The notes beneath the pieces were generated by a model that saw only the letters and a list, made by a program, of their open reading frames with translations, made no database searches and was not told the DNA's origin. From positions 1-64,000 of the forward strand of contig JAJAGP010000569.1 in assembly GCA_025084515.1 (NCBI GenBank): a stretch of 64,000 nucleotides of DNA, read 5' to 3'. The position numbers and the translations under genes are program-made. Origin of the DNA: Ancistrus triradiatus. Taxonomy: Eukaryota; Chordata; Actinopteri; Siluriformes; Loricariidae. This document shows, piece after piece, positions 24,436 to 36,568 of the stretch; the first letter of the stretch is position 1, and each line of letters opens with the position of its first letter.

Positions 24436-25096
24436 ATAATAAACTAGACCAAGTTTAAAAAAAACGTACTTGGTTGTTTGTTCAATAATGGGGTTATGGA
24501 ACTTCTGTGTCGTGAAGGTCAGCTGAGGTCTATCTCAAAACCCAACCAAAACAAAGCCATTTGTCCTGGTTGGTCTGCATGAAGGCAGGCCTTAAGGCTG
24601 CCAGTGATTAGAATGATTTTAAGTTTGCGGGTCAAAATTACAGATATAAAATCATTCCAAACTACTTTAGTCGGGGTATTCGTGCAACAAAATGACTCTT
24701 TTAATAGTTTTTCTGCCTATATGGCCAGAATGGTTTCGACCACCTGACTTTTTTACTTTAACTCAAAAACAAAGTATATTTTTATTCATTGAAATGTGTT
24801 TGTAGAAAAAAAATATTGCATAATAATATGTGATTAATAACATTTCTTTTTCTGGCAAATATGATATGTAGAATATAGGGACTAGTAAGGACATGTGCCT
24901 CATAGTGTCAAGCAGATAATGTGGTTAACAGATTTTTGAAAAGTCATTTAGTTAACGCATTAACTTTGGCAACCCTAAATAATATATAGTTATGCAAAAT
25001 GCGATGCAATTTATAAGTTATTTAAAGGGAAAATGATGGGTTTGGATACAAAAATGCAGCTCATTTGTCTGTATAAGTATATGATGGTAATTATAT
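24436..25096. other. Spacer without recognisable feature
   Basis: A/T-rich; no coding signal or repeat structure seen. Confidence 0.45.
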
Positions 25097-25283
25097 GACT
25101 GTGGTAGCCTAGCGGTTAAGGTACTGGACTATGGACCAAAAGGTCCAGGGTTCAAATCCCACCTGCTGCCACTGTTAGACCCTTGAGCAAGGCCCTTAAC
25201 CCACAATTGCTTGGATTGTAAGACTGTACCAATTGTAAGTCGCTCTGTATAAGGGCATCTGCTAAATGCTGTAAATGTAAATA
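25097..25283 (+). repeat. tRNA-derived SINE (family A), small internal deletion
   Basis: Complete head and tail. Part of the central CTCTGCCAAGCTGCC block is missing. Confidence 0.83.
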
Positions 25284-26344
25284 TGCTGAGGGTTTTAATA
25301 TTCCGTTGATTTAGGATTCCTCATCTGCCAAGCAAGCAATCTCCCTAACCGCAAGAATATTAACCATTTTAAGCTGTTTATCAAAATAATCAATTAAAGC
25401 AAAGTAACCATCTAAGGATGGATCATTAACTATTGGATTGCAAACCTGAATATATGACATTTATTAATGGTAATATAATTTACATAGCAGTATCATACGT
25501 GTGGTTACAGGTGAAAATCTCATGATATTTATCATCAAATCTGAATATAGACTTTAAACAAAGCAGCTGCTTGCCATTAACAATGATTTGTCTGATCCAC
25601 CATACACTGTAAAACCACAGACAGTCCTAATAAACCATATTAGGCCTGTACCTTGGTGTCCTCTCCCTCAGAAGAGCTTCTGCTGTCCTGCTGGGCCCAT
25701 CACATTAGATTAGTGCTGAGAGCCACAAAACAGCTGCAGCCAGATCACAAACTCGCATTAGACATCTGCTCTTATGGCACACATACACAAACACATAGAA
25801 GACTAAACTGAATGATTTTTACCCTTGTCACAGGTTAATGGCTGGGTTTTTTCAGTGCTGTATGTTAGTCTGGTCTCTGGGACCTGCTTGCTTCAGGATA
25901 CTGCATACCATAAAATCTGATATTTCAAATTACAAACCATAGGACCATCAGAATATGGGAACCCACGGGTTATATTGATCAAAAAAAGGACAAGTCAAGA
26001 AAAAAAATCAGTGACTTTCTTTAACGGGTATCATTTTTCCACACAAATTGCAATACCAGCTGTGTTGCACAGGTTCTACATCTACCTCAGAGTCTGGCCA
26101 ACAACACACACTCAGATGTGCAACCTATTGGTACTGAATAATAATGCACTGCTTTTGTATATTTGTATAGGTTTTACATCAGAAAAGACAGTGATTTGAG
26201 ATGTTTTGTTGGCCTCTGGTGTGCTGTGTGGTGAGGTATTTGCTACCAATCTGTGCATATGCTGTTTGGCTTTTCTGTTTGATGTTATGATATCCTGTTC
26301 CCACCAGCTGTGTTGAGACAGACATAAGAAAAAGGTCTTGTGTG

Positions 26345-26765
26345 TTACATTTAGTGGAAGCCTTTATTCAGAGTAAATTATAACTGGTGCAATCTTACAG
26401 TTGTGGCTTGTTAATCATTCCTGCTGCTGTCTTGTGTTTGTATTGCATATATGCATTGATGATATTTAATATTTTTGATGGGCGGTTTTATTATTTTAGG
26501 TTGCCACTTTAAGAACTGGCCAAGGACTAAAGATTAAAATTAGCCTTTATGACTAACTCTGGCTCATTTTACAGTAATTTATCTGTTGATTAATGAACAC
26601 TGTCCCTGTCAAATTAATTAGTTAAATAAAATAGTCCAAGCAATTGTAATTTAAGTGTCTTGCTCAAGGAGCCAACAGTGGCAGCTTGGCAGAGGTGGGA
26701 TTCGAACCCTGAAACCTCTGGTTCAAAGTCCAGTACCTGAATTGTTAAGCCACCACATCCGGGCT
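26345..26765 (-). repeat. SINE (family A) split by a ~230-bp insert
   Basis: 26345-26402 matches the tail side of a reverse copy (ending at CTTACAG) and 26633-26765 continues it (TCCAAGCAATTG through to the head). The 230 bases between are unrelated A/T-rich sequence. Confidence 0.6.
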
Positions 26766-27880
26766 AGGTTATGTGTGTTTAATTTAGTCCTTTACAATGA
26801 AAACAAACAACCTTTCTGTGTTGGAAAAGCTATGCTTAAATTGTACTGAACTTTTTGAATGGACTGGGATTGAAAAAGTCCAGATTAGCCTGTTTTTTAC
26901 ATCAAGAAGAAAACTTATCACTAAGAATTGCTAACTGAATGTAACTATGTATCATAATTTATAGCATAGTGATTCAAGTCGATAGGTGATTACTAAAACT
27001 GTATGAGTTTGGCCACAGTCCTGCACTTTGTGCCTCTTGTTACTATACATTAATGCAAATACATGGTCCGAGTCTTTATCTACTACTAACAGGAAAGAGT
27101 ATGTTTTTGAAAGAAGGAAGTACGGCTTCTGTATTCTAAAAACAACTTGTGGTCAACATATTATTCATACCTTGCCTGGAAGTGGAAATTAAAAATATCC
27201 AAATAGAATTTGGCCTTTCAACATAATAAAGACGTTAGATTGGTCCTTGATGTGGCTCTATTCTGTCCAGACTCAAATACAGACTTAAAAACATTTTGTA
27301 ATTTGTGTGTCTGGATTTTTAAATAATACAATATCTGAGGTTTACATATGTACTAAAAATTCAGACAGTTTTTATATTGTATTTCTATATTGTTTTTAAA
27401 TGTTCTCAACAAATGTTGAGCTGTAATTGGTGATAAGGATTGAGGTCATCTCAAGCAGGCCATAGAGATGGTGCTCTTTAGTGGCTAACATGTCTTTGGC
27501 ACAAGTTTGTTTATATTAATTTCACAGAACCTAGAAAACACTCATTACCAGTCCAGGTTCGGTCTGTAACCTTGAATCATTTGTGATTTCATTTAACCAA
27601 CAAGTAAGGCATATCTTTATACATACAATATAACCTACAGTCTACATTTAAAAAAGAAAGCAATGTAACATGACGCTTAGTAAATAAATAAACTCAGTAC
27701 TTACAAGCATCTAGATTTAAATAGTAGTCCTGATGTCAAGCAGCTATTGAAAGCCGAGTACCGCAGTGGTCAGTAGGTTGTAAATCAATGTAGAATAAAA
27801 CGAAAACATCTGTCGCTGACTGGACAGTGAAATTTGCTTAAAAACAAAACAGCAAAGCAAGATAAGCAAGACCATTCAAG
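26766..27880. other. Spacer without recognisable feature
   Basis: No gene, tandem array or terminal repeat seen. Confidence 0.45.
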
Positions 27881-27884
27881 TTCA

Positions 27885-28025
27885 CCAGCTAAACTGGTGC
27901 CAGACCAGCACTAGCCACACAAACATGGAACATGGAGACCATGTGGTGTACCTAATTGACCAGCATACCAGTATTCAAAACATAACATATGCTGGTCTAT
28001 GCTGATTTGTAGCTGGGCCATGTAG
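27885..28025. repeat. Palindromic dispersed repeat (ACCAGCAT-rich)
   Basis: Contains GCCAGACCAGCAC, GACCAGCATACCAG and ATGCTGGTCTATGCTG, giving short inverted matches. A related segment is at 45500-45590. Likely a MITE fragment. Confidence 0.4.
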
Positions 28026-28390
28026 ATAGTGAAGTGTTAACAGGGTCAGAATAAGGACATCATGCACTAGTACAATGGTGTTATCACTATTGTGATGAAA
28101 TTACACACATCAAAGAAAGCTGATAAACCTGAACATCAGCAGCACTCCGCTCCATTGAGAACTTATGGAACAGCATGTGAGTCAGGCACAAACAAACTGA
28201 GCTGTACCAACGGAATTGCTGAATACAACCAGTTGGAGGAAGCGTGGGCTAAGGCTAACAAGCACTTAAGACAATGGTGGAATCATCACCTGGCTGGACT
28301 GCGACTGTTTGAAGTAAAAAAATTATACATGTGACTAATTTTTGTCTAGTGAACTTAGAAAACACCACATCTAAGTATAATCAGCCTCTA

Positions 28391-28391
28391 T

Positions 28392-28422
<31 letters not shown>

Positions 28423-28428
28423 CACACG
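28391..28428 (+). repeat. (CA)n microsatellite
   Basis: AC-dinucleotide run with a single G interruption. Confidence 0.9.
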
Positions 28429-28429
28429 T

Positions 28430-29290
28430 TTGGTTTCTTGACTCGAATGCAGTCACTGCACATTGCAACACTGGAATATTTCCACAGCTTTTTTTTTTCT
28501 TTTTGTATTGCAGTTGTGGTTTCTGATATGGAATGCCGCATTACAGTCAGTTCTACCCTCTTCCTCCTAAATGATGATTCTTCATTGTGGCCCACACCAC
28601 AATTTGCTCCAAGCTACAATTTGAGCTGCGTAGATGATTATAATTAATGTGCGAGTCCCAAACTGGCATTCTGTTGGGTTTTTTTTTTTTTTTCAGAGAA
28701 CTGATGCAAGTTTTTCAGAACATCTACTTACTTCATAGCTTGTAATTCCTAAAAGTGCTGACAAGAACAAAATATAGAGTGGTGGAAATGTGAAATTAAT
28801 AATCAACTCGGTAGTTCATTTCATAGGATTATGAATCGTAGAGGCTGTGTGCGAACGTGCTAGCAGTGCTAACCAGTTATTTTAACTACTGTACTGATAC
28901 ACTGAGAAAGACAACATAATGACAGTGTGCATCTCTTTGTCATCATATCTGTATATGCTCTGATTTGAAACCTAGCAGTACAAGCTATCTTAAAATCATG
29001 ACAAACTTTTATAGATACAACATACAAAAGTAGCTGACACTATGGAAACTTAGCAGGGTGCAGGAGTAAGCATGACCTGGATCGGTCCAATTCATTTTGC
29101 AAGACTAAAATAAACTGGCTTCTCATAATTTTATTTCCAGTTACATTGATTGTGTGATAAGAAGCTAGTGTTTACTGTGGGAGTATTAAATTACAGTTGA
29201 AGGAATATGAAAATGTGCTTGATTGTGTGCATTTTAGTTATGCTACACATAAGGTTAAAGCTGTGCCTACTGTACCTAGTAACCTCGTAA
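28430..29290. other. Spacer without recognisable gene
   Basis: Poly-T runs at 28488-28500 and 28679-28693; no coding signal. Confidence 0.45.
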
Positions 29291-30829
29291 CAGTGGTGCT
29301 TAAAAGCTTGTGAACCTTTTAGATTTTTATTATTTTTCTGCAAAATATGACCTAAAAACATCATCAGATTTTCACACACAAGTCCAGAAAGTAGATGAAG
29401 TGAACCCAGTTAAACTAATGAGACAAAAAATATTATACTTGGTCATTTTTTGTTGAGGAAAATGATCCAATATTACATATTAGTGAGTGGCAAAAGTATG
29501 TAAACCTCTACAATTAGCAGTTAATTTGAAGGTGAAATTAGAGTCAGGTGTTTTCAATCACTGGGATGACAATCAGGTGTGAGTGTTCACCTATCAAAGG
29601 GATCTATCAAAGTCTGCTCTTCACAAGACACGTTTGTGGAAGTGTATCATGGCACAAACAAAGCAGATTTCTGAGAACCTCAGAAAGAGTTGTTGATGCT
29701 CATCAGATTGGAAAAGGTTACAAAACCATCTCTAAAGAGTTTGGACTCCACCAATCCACAGTCAGACAGATTGTGTACAAATGGAGGAAATTCAAAACCA
29801 TTGTTACCCTCCCCAGGCATGGTCGGCTAACAAAGAACATGTAATAGCAAGGCATGTAATAGTTGCCGAGGTCACAAAAGACCCCAGGGTAACTTCTAAG
29901 CAACTGAAGGCCTCTCTCTCATTGGCTAATGTTAATGTTCATGAGTCCACCATTGTGCAACAGTAGTGTGCATGGCAGGGTTGCAAGGAGAAAGCCACTG
30001 CTCTCCAAAAAGTTGCAGTTTGCTGAAAATAATGTGGACAAGCCAGAAGGCTATTGGAAGAATGTTCTGTGGACTGATGAGACCAAAATAGAACTTTTTG
30101 GTTTAAAAAAAAAAGCGTTATGTTTGGAGAAAGCAAAACACTGCATTCCAGCATAAGAACCTTATAGCATCTGTGAAACATGGTGGTGGTAGTATCATGG
30201 TTTGAGCTTGTTTTGCTGCATCTGGGCCAGGACGGCTTGCCATCATTGATGGAACAATGAATTCTGAATGATATCAGAGAATTCTAAAGGAAAATGTCAG
30301 GACATCTGTCCATGAACTGAATCTCAATCATCAATCTCATGCAGCAGGACAACGATCCTAAGCACACAAATAATTAATGTTTTGGAATGGCCAAGTCAAA
30401 GTCCTGACCTTAATCCAATCAAAATGTCGTGGAAGGACCTGAAGTGAGCAGTCAATGTGAGGAAACCCACTAACATCCCAGAGCTGAAGCTGTTCTGTAC
30501 GGACGAATGGGATAAAATTCCTCCAAGCCGGTGTGCAGGACTGATCAACAGTTACAGGAAACGTTTAGTTGCAGTTATTGCTGCACAGGGGGGTCACACC
30601 AGATACTGAAAGCAAAGGGTCACATACTTTTGCCACTCACTAATATGTAATATTGGATCATTTTCCTTAATAAATAAGTGACTAAGTATAATATTTTTGT
30701 CTCATTTGTTTAACTGGGTTCTCTTGATCTACTTTTAGGACTTGTGTGAAAATCTGATGATGTTTTAAATCACATTTATGCAGAAATATAGAAACTTATA
30801 AAGGGCTCACAAACTTTGAAGCACCACTG
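29291..30829 (+). mobile_element. Tc1-like transposon, transposase broken (family 2)
   Basis: Ends CAGTGGTGCTTAAAAGC and ...CTTTGAAGCACCACTG are inverted; TA follows the right end, while the left flank reads AA. The transposase starts ATGGCACAAACAAAGC at 29649. HTH piece VVDAHQIGKGYKTISKEFG, then LWTDETKIELFG (first catalytic Asp region), QQDNDP and SPDLNPIK..W lie in shifted frames with stops. Inactive. A second copy starts at 63729. Confidence 0.87.
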
Positions 30830-31167
30830 TACATGTAAATAAATAACTTACTTGAGCCATTTTTTAAGTTACAGTACTTCTATTCATATGAGGTGTTTGG
30901 CTACCGTACCAGCTTCTGAGTTTCTGTATAAGCAACCTGTGTTAACTGTGCAACAATATTGTGATGCATTCTGTCTCTCTTTTTTATCGCAGATATTCAA
31001 AGTAGAAGGGATGCTGCTTGGTTTCTTTTTTAATCACAGATATACATGGTCGAAGGGAAGGTGCTTGATTTAGCCGGAGGGTTAACTCTTCATTATGTAG
31101 TTAGAGCTGAGTGGGCAGGTGCTGGGCTGTCCAAAACAGACACAGGCCTGCAGCGTAACACACACAG

Positions 31168-31554
31168 ACCACAACTGAGCAGCACCAGAGCTGGAGCGCA
31201 CACACTCGCTCACACATACAATCATCCCACCCATACAACTCAGCTGTGTATAATTAGACCTGTTAGTTTAGGGCTGCAGCCTAGATTGTATGGGCAGGAG
31301 TTCCTCCTACTTCTCGTCCTCCAGCGTGTCTATCCCTTCTCACCCTCTCTTTTACCCACTGCTTTCCATACCCCTCCTCCTGTATTACTTACCCTGCCTC
31401 CTGCTCCTTTTCTCTCTCAGTCAGTGGCTCTCCAGCTCACTTGCCGTGTTGAGAGAAACCCTTTCTTGTTGGCCTGTAGCGACTGGCTGGCTGAACCCAG
31501 ATAGTCTTCAGCTGATTAGGAAAAAAAGAAATAAGAAATCTGGTGAGACTTAGC
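31168..31554 (+). promoter_or_regulatory. phex: Probable phex promoter / 5' UTR region
   Basis: The bases before the phex ATG are C/T-rich. A weak TATA-like TATAATT lies at 31249-31255 and a RUNX-type ACCACAA at 31168-31174. PHEX is expressed in bone-forming cells, so a RUNX site would make sense, but the start of transcription cannot be seen here. Confidence 0.3.
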
Positions 31555-34500
31555 ATGGAGACAGAGATGTTAAGTGGAAGTGGCGCTAAGCCCAACGTGG
31601 CCCCCTGCACTTTCACAAAACTGGCCCTTGCCATATTGACATGTTTATGCCTCGGTCTGCTGATTGCTCTAATCTCAGGTAAGTCCATTGCACTCATACA
31701 TTAAAGTTATGATAGACATAAAGAGAGCACTGCTTATTATGACTTGCCTTTCAGTTAAGATGTTTCTGACAGGGATTTTATAGTAAATGAAACTACATAG
31801 AAAAAGTTTTATTAATGTGCTGTGAATGAATTAATAAAACAAACAAATAACATTAATGTATTTCTGCATATCTTAGTTTGTTCCAAAAAAAAATTCTTTT
31901 GAACATGGTTTTAGTTTCTAAAACGTTTAATCTGTTAAACTTTCTGTTCGTTGGGCTTAAAAATGATTCTGCAGCATCTACTTACCATGTCAAACATGAT
32001 CAACATTTTAAGAACATTTTGTGATGCTAAATGTTACATTGCAATCTGTTTAGGAATTTACCAGAATGTTTGTTACATCATTGCCTTTTATTATAACCTG
32101 CCAAATACCTTACAAAACATTCTGATAACGTAATCTGTTCTAAAAACATGAACACAGACCATTCCATACTGTTACTTTTTTCTCATCTGGATCAAAGTAG
32201 CATTGTTAAACATTCAAACAACATTAATACAAATATTGGAGTATTGTTTTCTCTTGCAAGTAGTGTTGCATTAGTACTATTCTAAACAATTTTTATCTCC
32301 TGGTGAACAAATTAGAATTTGTAAATATTCCAGCAACATTAGCGCAAACATTTAAAGTATTGTTTTGTCTAGCAAAAATTTTGCATCCGCGCTAATCGTT
32401 TAAGTTAATCATTGATATTTTTCAGTGTTTTCAGAACATTGTAGATTTCTTCATTTTTTTGTCCACTTATGTTGGACAATGTTGGAAGGTTTATGCAATG
32501 TTTATAATATTTAAACAACATAAACTGAAGCAACAATATATACTAAAGCATTTTTATTTGTAATAATATTAATACTAATATTTCCATGTTAGCATTAGTA
32601 AAATTTTCCTAAAAAGCTTCTGCCTGTTGTTTAAGCCTTTAAAATGTTCCTACAATGTTCCTGCAACATTTATAAGATCCTGAAAACAATGTGAAGCAAA
32701 CCATTGTTGCCTTGCATGAATGAACATGAAGTTTTCATGTCAAACTTGTCACACTGCATGAGAACCATTCTAAGAACATTGCTAATTAGCATTATTACAT
32801 GTTAATGTTACCTTATGACATTACCTGTGCTATAACCTGCTAAATACATATCAATATAAAGTTTGACACAGAGGGTTGCATAAGGTTAGCTTGTTTCTTG
32901 GATCAAAATGACATTCATAAACGTTCTAATAATATTAATACAAACATTGAAAATGTTGCTTTTGGCAAACTTGCAGTGTTGAGTAAGCACTATACTAAAT
33001 TTAACTATTATTACATCACAGTGTTTCCAGAACATCACTTTTATTTTTGTAACACAACCTTCTAATATTCTCATTTACAGCAACATAAACTTTTTCCGAA
33101 TGTTCATTTTTGTCTGTACTGGACATTTGTTAGCAAGTTTAGGAACTTCGTACAGTGTTGCTGAAGCATTTGTAGTTGTAGCAGTATTATCACTATTGTA
33201 TCTATGCATGCTGGTTGTCATATAAAGCACTTAAAATGTACCTACAATGTTCCTGCGAAATTAAGTTAGAAGCTTCATGTCAAATTTGGAACACTGCATG
33301 AGCAACATTCTAAGGTCATTGTTAAGCTGATCATTATTACATCGCAGTGTATTCAGGCCAAGAATGTTATTTATTACAAAAGTATCTTTATCATACACTG
33401 CCAGATACATTATGAAACATTCTGATAACACTATCTGTTGGAAAAGCATTTACACAGATGACAGATGGATCCATAATTGCAGTTCTTTGTCTCACCAGGA
33501 TCAAAGTAAAAGTCATAAAATGTTTAAATAATATTTAATACAAGCATTTACATATTGGTTTAACTAGCTATCTGTTTTATTTGTGTTGAGTCAGCACCAT
33601 TCTAAAGTTTTCAGGTCAGTATTGTTGTTTTTGCAGTTTCAGTGGGTAGCTCCTGGAAACAGCAATGTCAGAGGATATGGGTTCAATCCTAGCTTGGGCT
33701 TTCAATGTGAAGGTCCGGTGGTTACAATTACAGAAAAACCCCAGCCACTGGGGGTGTGCTCCTGGTGCCGGTCCCAAGCCTAGACAAATTGAGAGGGCTA
33801 TGTCAGTAAGGGTGTCCGGAGTAAAACCTGGGCCAAATCTAGTAGGCAAATGATTCGCAGTGGCAACCCCTAACAGAAGCAGCTGAAAGTTATTTTAAAG
33901 TATTGTTGTTTTTAATTACATAACTCTATAATTAGATAATTAGATATTTTTTTAATTGTGTCAAGTCAGATTTATTTATATAGCGCTTTTTACAATGGAG
34001 CATTGTCTCAAAGCAACTTTACAAGTTTAGATTATCTCCTAATAACTACGTCCAATCCCAAATTGAGCAAGCCTAGGGCGACAGTGGCAAGGGAAAAACT
34101 CCCTGAGTGTTATAGGAAGAAACCTTGAGAGGACCAAGACTCAAAAAGGGACCCAACCTCCTTGGGCGGCGTAGATGATAAATCTAAGAGCGAAACTAAC
34201 GTCATGGAGTCAAAACAATATACAATATTTCTATAACAGTTATTTGTAGCAATGATTCCAATGTTTCTATGTTAACATTAGTCTAACATTCCTATAGCAT
34301 TTCAGTCCATTTTCTTTTTCATCTAACTGGAAATGCTGAGTCAGCAACAATCTAAGGATCGGCAAACCTTTATTGCATCACATGTGATCGTTGTCTCAGA
34401 ACATTCGAAAGTAAGTCATTATGGATCACACATGAATGTTGTGTCAGCAGCATTCCAAGAACGTTGCAAAGTAGACCATTATTGCTTCACATGTAAGCAT

Positions 34501-36514
34501 TGTGTTAGCAACATTCAAAGGTCAATGGAAAGTTCATTATTATTGCATCATGGCAGCATTATGTAATTCACATTCACTGGGAAGCAAACCATTACTGCAT
34601 CATTGCATGTGAATTTTGTACGCAACATTCTAATGGGATTTGAAAACATCATTAGTGCATCACGTGCAAACTTTGTCAGAGTTGTGCTAAAAATGTTCCA
34701 GAACAAACCGTCATTGTATATTATAACGTTCTCTGATTGTTTATTAGTCTCTTAACACCTGTTTTAACACCTCTTTTCATGGTCAGGGTCATGGCGGTGC
34801 CTATCTGTGGAAAACACTGGGCACATGCCAAGTGTTCCCTGGAAAGGATGCAGGGCTGTGTAGAGGTTCCTCAGAAACAGTCGATTGTGTCTGCATATGA
34901 TGCCTGACCTGGCTGGAAGGCAGCACTGGGACTTGAAAGCTGGTCGACTAGTGTATTTGTTTGTTATAATGTTTCTAAAAATTTCAGTGAGAATTACTGA
35001 ATGATTTGTAGTGTTTATAGGATAAGGTACTTAAGTAGAACGAGTATTAATAATTTGAGATGTATTGTTGAATATACGTAAAGTCAATCTTATACTGGGC
35101 CGTTAGCCATAGAAAGTGCTTGCAGAGCTCAAGAAATTAAATACATTTGCCTTTTCACTGCTTTTTTTTTTTTTTTTACTTAATGTCACATCAGCATCAG
35201 TGTCTGTTGATGGGTATTCTGTGATTCGGAAGCAGGGCTATAATGGCTCTAATCAGACACAGTCATGCTGGGGCACTTTAGAGTAACAATTTAACCGGAC
35301 ATTGGGAAGACACGCAAACTCCATACAGAAACACTGGAATCCAGGGTTGGGATCGAACCAGGTACCTCTGGAGCTGTGAGGTGACCGTGCCACCGGTTCA
35401 ATGATAGAACGCATTGGGCAGTGTGCATGCCTCTGTAAATTACTGACAATCAAATATCCCCAAGTATTAAACTAAAACTAATACTGGGACCATAAATAAA
35501 ATCATCCAACCAAAAATAAAAATCTCTAAAGTAATAAAATGAACAAAAAAAGAAGCAAAATGCACTAAAGATAAACGGAAAATACTATGAAAAGCAGTTA
35601 TAATAACCACTGAGCTTTGCACTCGGTGCACACAAGGCGTCAGATGAAAACTAGTCCAGTAGTAGAGTTTCAGAGGTGTGTGAGATAATTTTAGGAGAGT
35701 ATAAAGTTACATACAGCTTGCCTTTAAGAGGCCAGTGCAGTTCAGCAGAGCAAGGTGCAGAATCTAAAACGATCGCCTAACGCATATCTTATTGATTCTA
35801 TAAGACTCAAGAAAGGAACTAACAATATGTGAGAGTTAAGGAAATGGAATTTGTGTAAGCACACGGGTTCGTATGAGGGTTTCTCTCTACGGTTTCTTGT
35901 TTTCAAATTTCAATCTAGTAGTGATGAAACATCCATGCAATTATAGTAATTTGGTTTGTGCATAATGCCTTCAGGCACACACACACACAGAGTTGTGGCT
36001 CAGCGTGGTGCAAGAGAATGTAATGAGGTTGGATCATGCTGAGAAACTGCTCTCTAAATGAGTGGTTGTGCAGGTTCACACTGTGGTCATCTCCTGTCCG
36101 GTTGTGGTGTGAACTGTAGCCAGTGTGTACGCTATATACATATATATAGACTGGCAAAACAATAAAGATTAAGATTAAGCATTGTTATGGTGTGTTTGTC
36201 TTGTTGGCCCCTTCGGTATGTGTGCGGTGGAGTAGAGTCAGCTTTCCCAATGACATCCACACCCAAGACAGCTTATGTAGCATGGTGGGAGTGGAGGGTT
36301 TATGCTTGTGTGTACAATACAAGATCAGTTCAGGACATGGACATGGACATGGACAGAGGTGGCTCAGTGGTTAAGGCTCTAAAATTCTTAACAGAAGGTT
36401 GTGAGTTCAAGCTGCCACTGCTGGGTGCCTGAGCAAGGACTGGAATCCATGTATAAATGTTACTTAGGATAAGTGTGCCTGATAAACGCTGTAAATGTAC
36501 TCATTTTACATTAC

Positions 36515-36568
<54 letters not shown>

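Larger units (their letters stand above)
31940..34740 (+). repeat. Degenerate satellite-like array (~60-bp unit) in phex intron 1
   Basis: The clearest part (34365-34725) is six or so head-to-tail units of 48-62 bp, each starting like TTATTGCATCACATGTAA and carrying CAGCAACATTCTAAG. Looser relatives fill 31940-33600, where a larger block (TAACCTGCCAAATAC, ACATTCTGATAAC, GGATCAAAGTA, AACATTAATACAA) recurs about three times near 32090, 32830 and 33400. Two other repeats (33606-33890 and 33958-34190) interrupt it. Confidence 0.6.

Noticed and set aside
28092..28334. 80-codon open frame in the spacer
   Set aside because: No recognisable domain, no splice partners and no promoter context; could be chance or an old repeat.
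31046..31504. 152-codon open frame before phex
   Set aside because: Low-complexity C/T-rich translation with no domain; it overlaps the probable phex 5' region.
34365..34725. CRISPR-like spaced repeat
   Set aside because: The units are degenerate and contiguous without distinct spacers, in a vertebrate intron; it is a minisatellite-type array.
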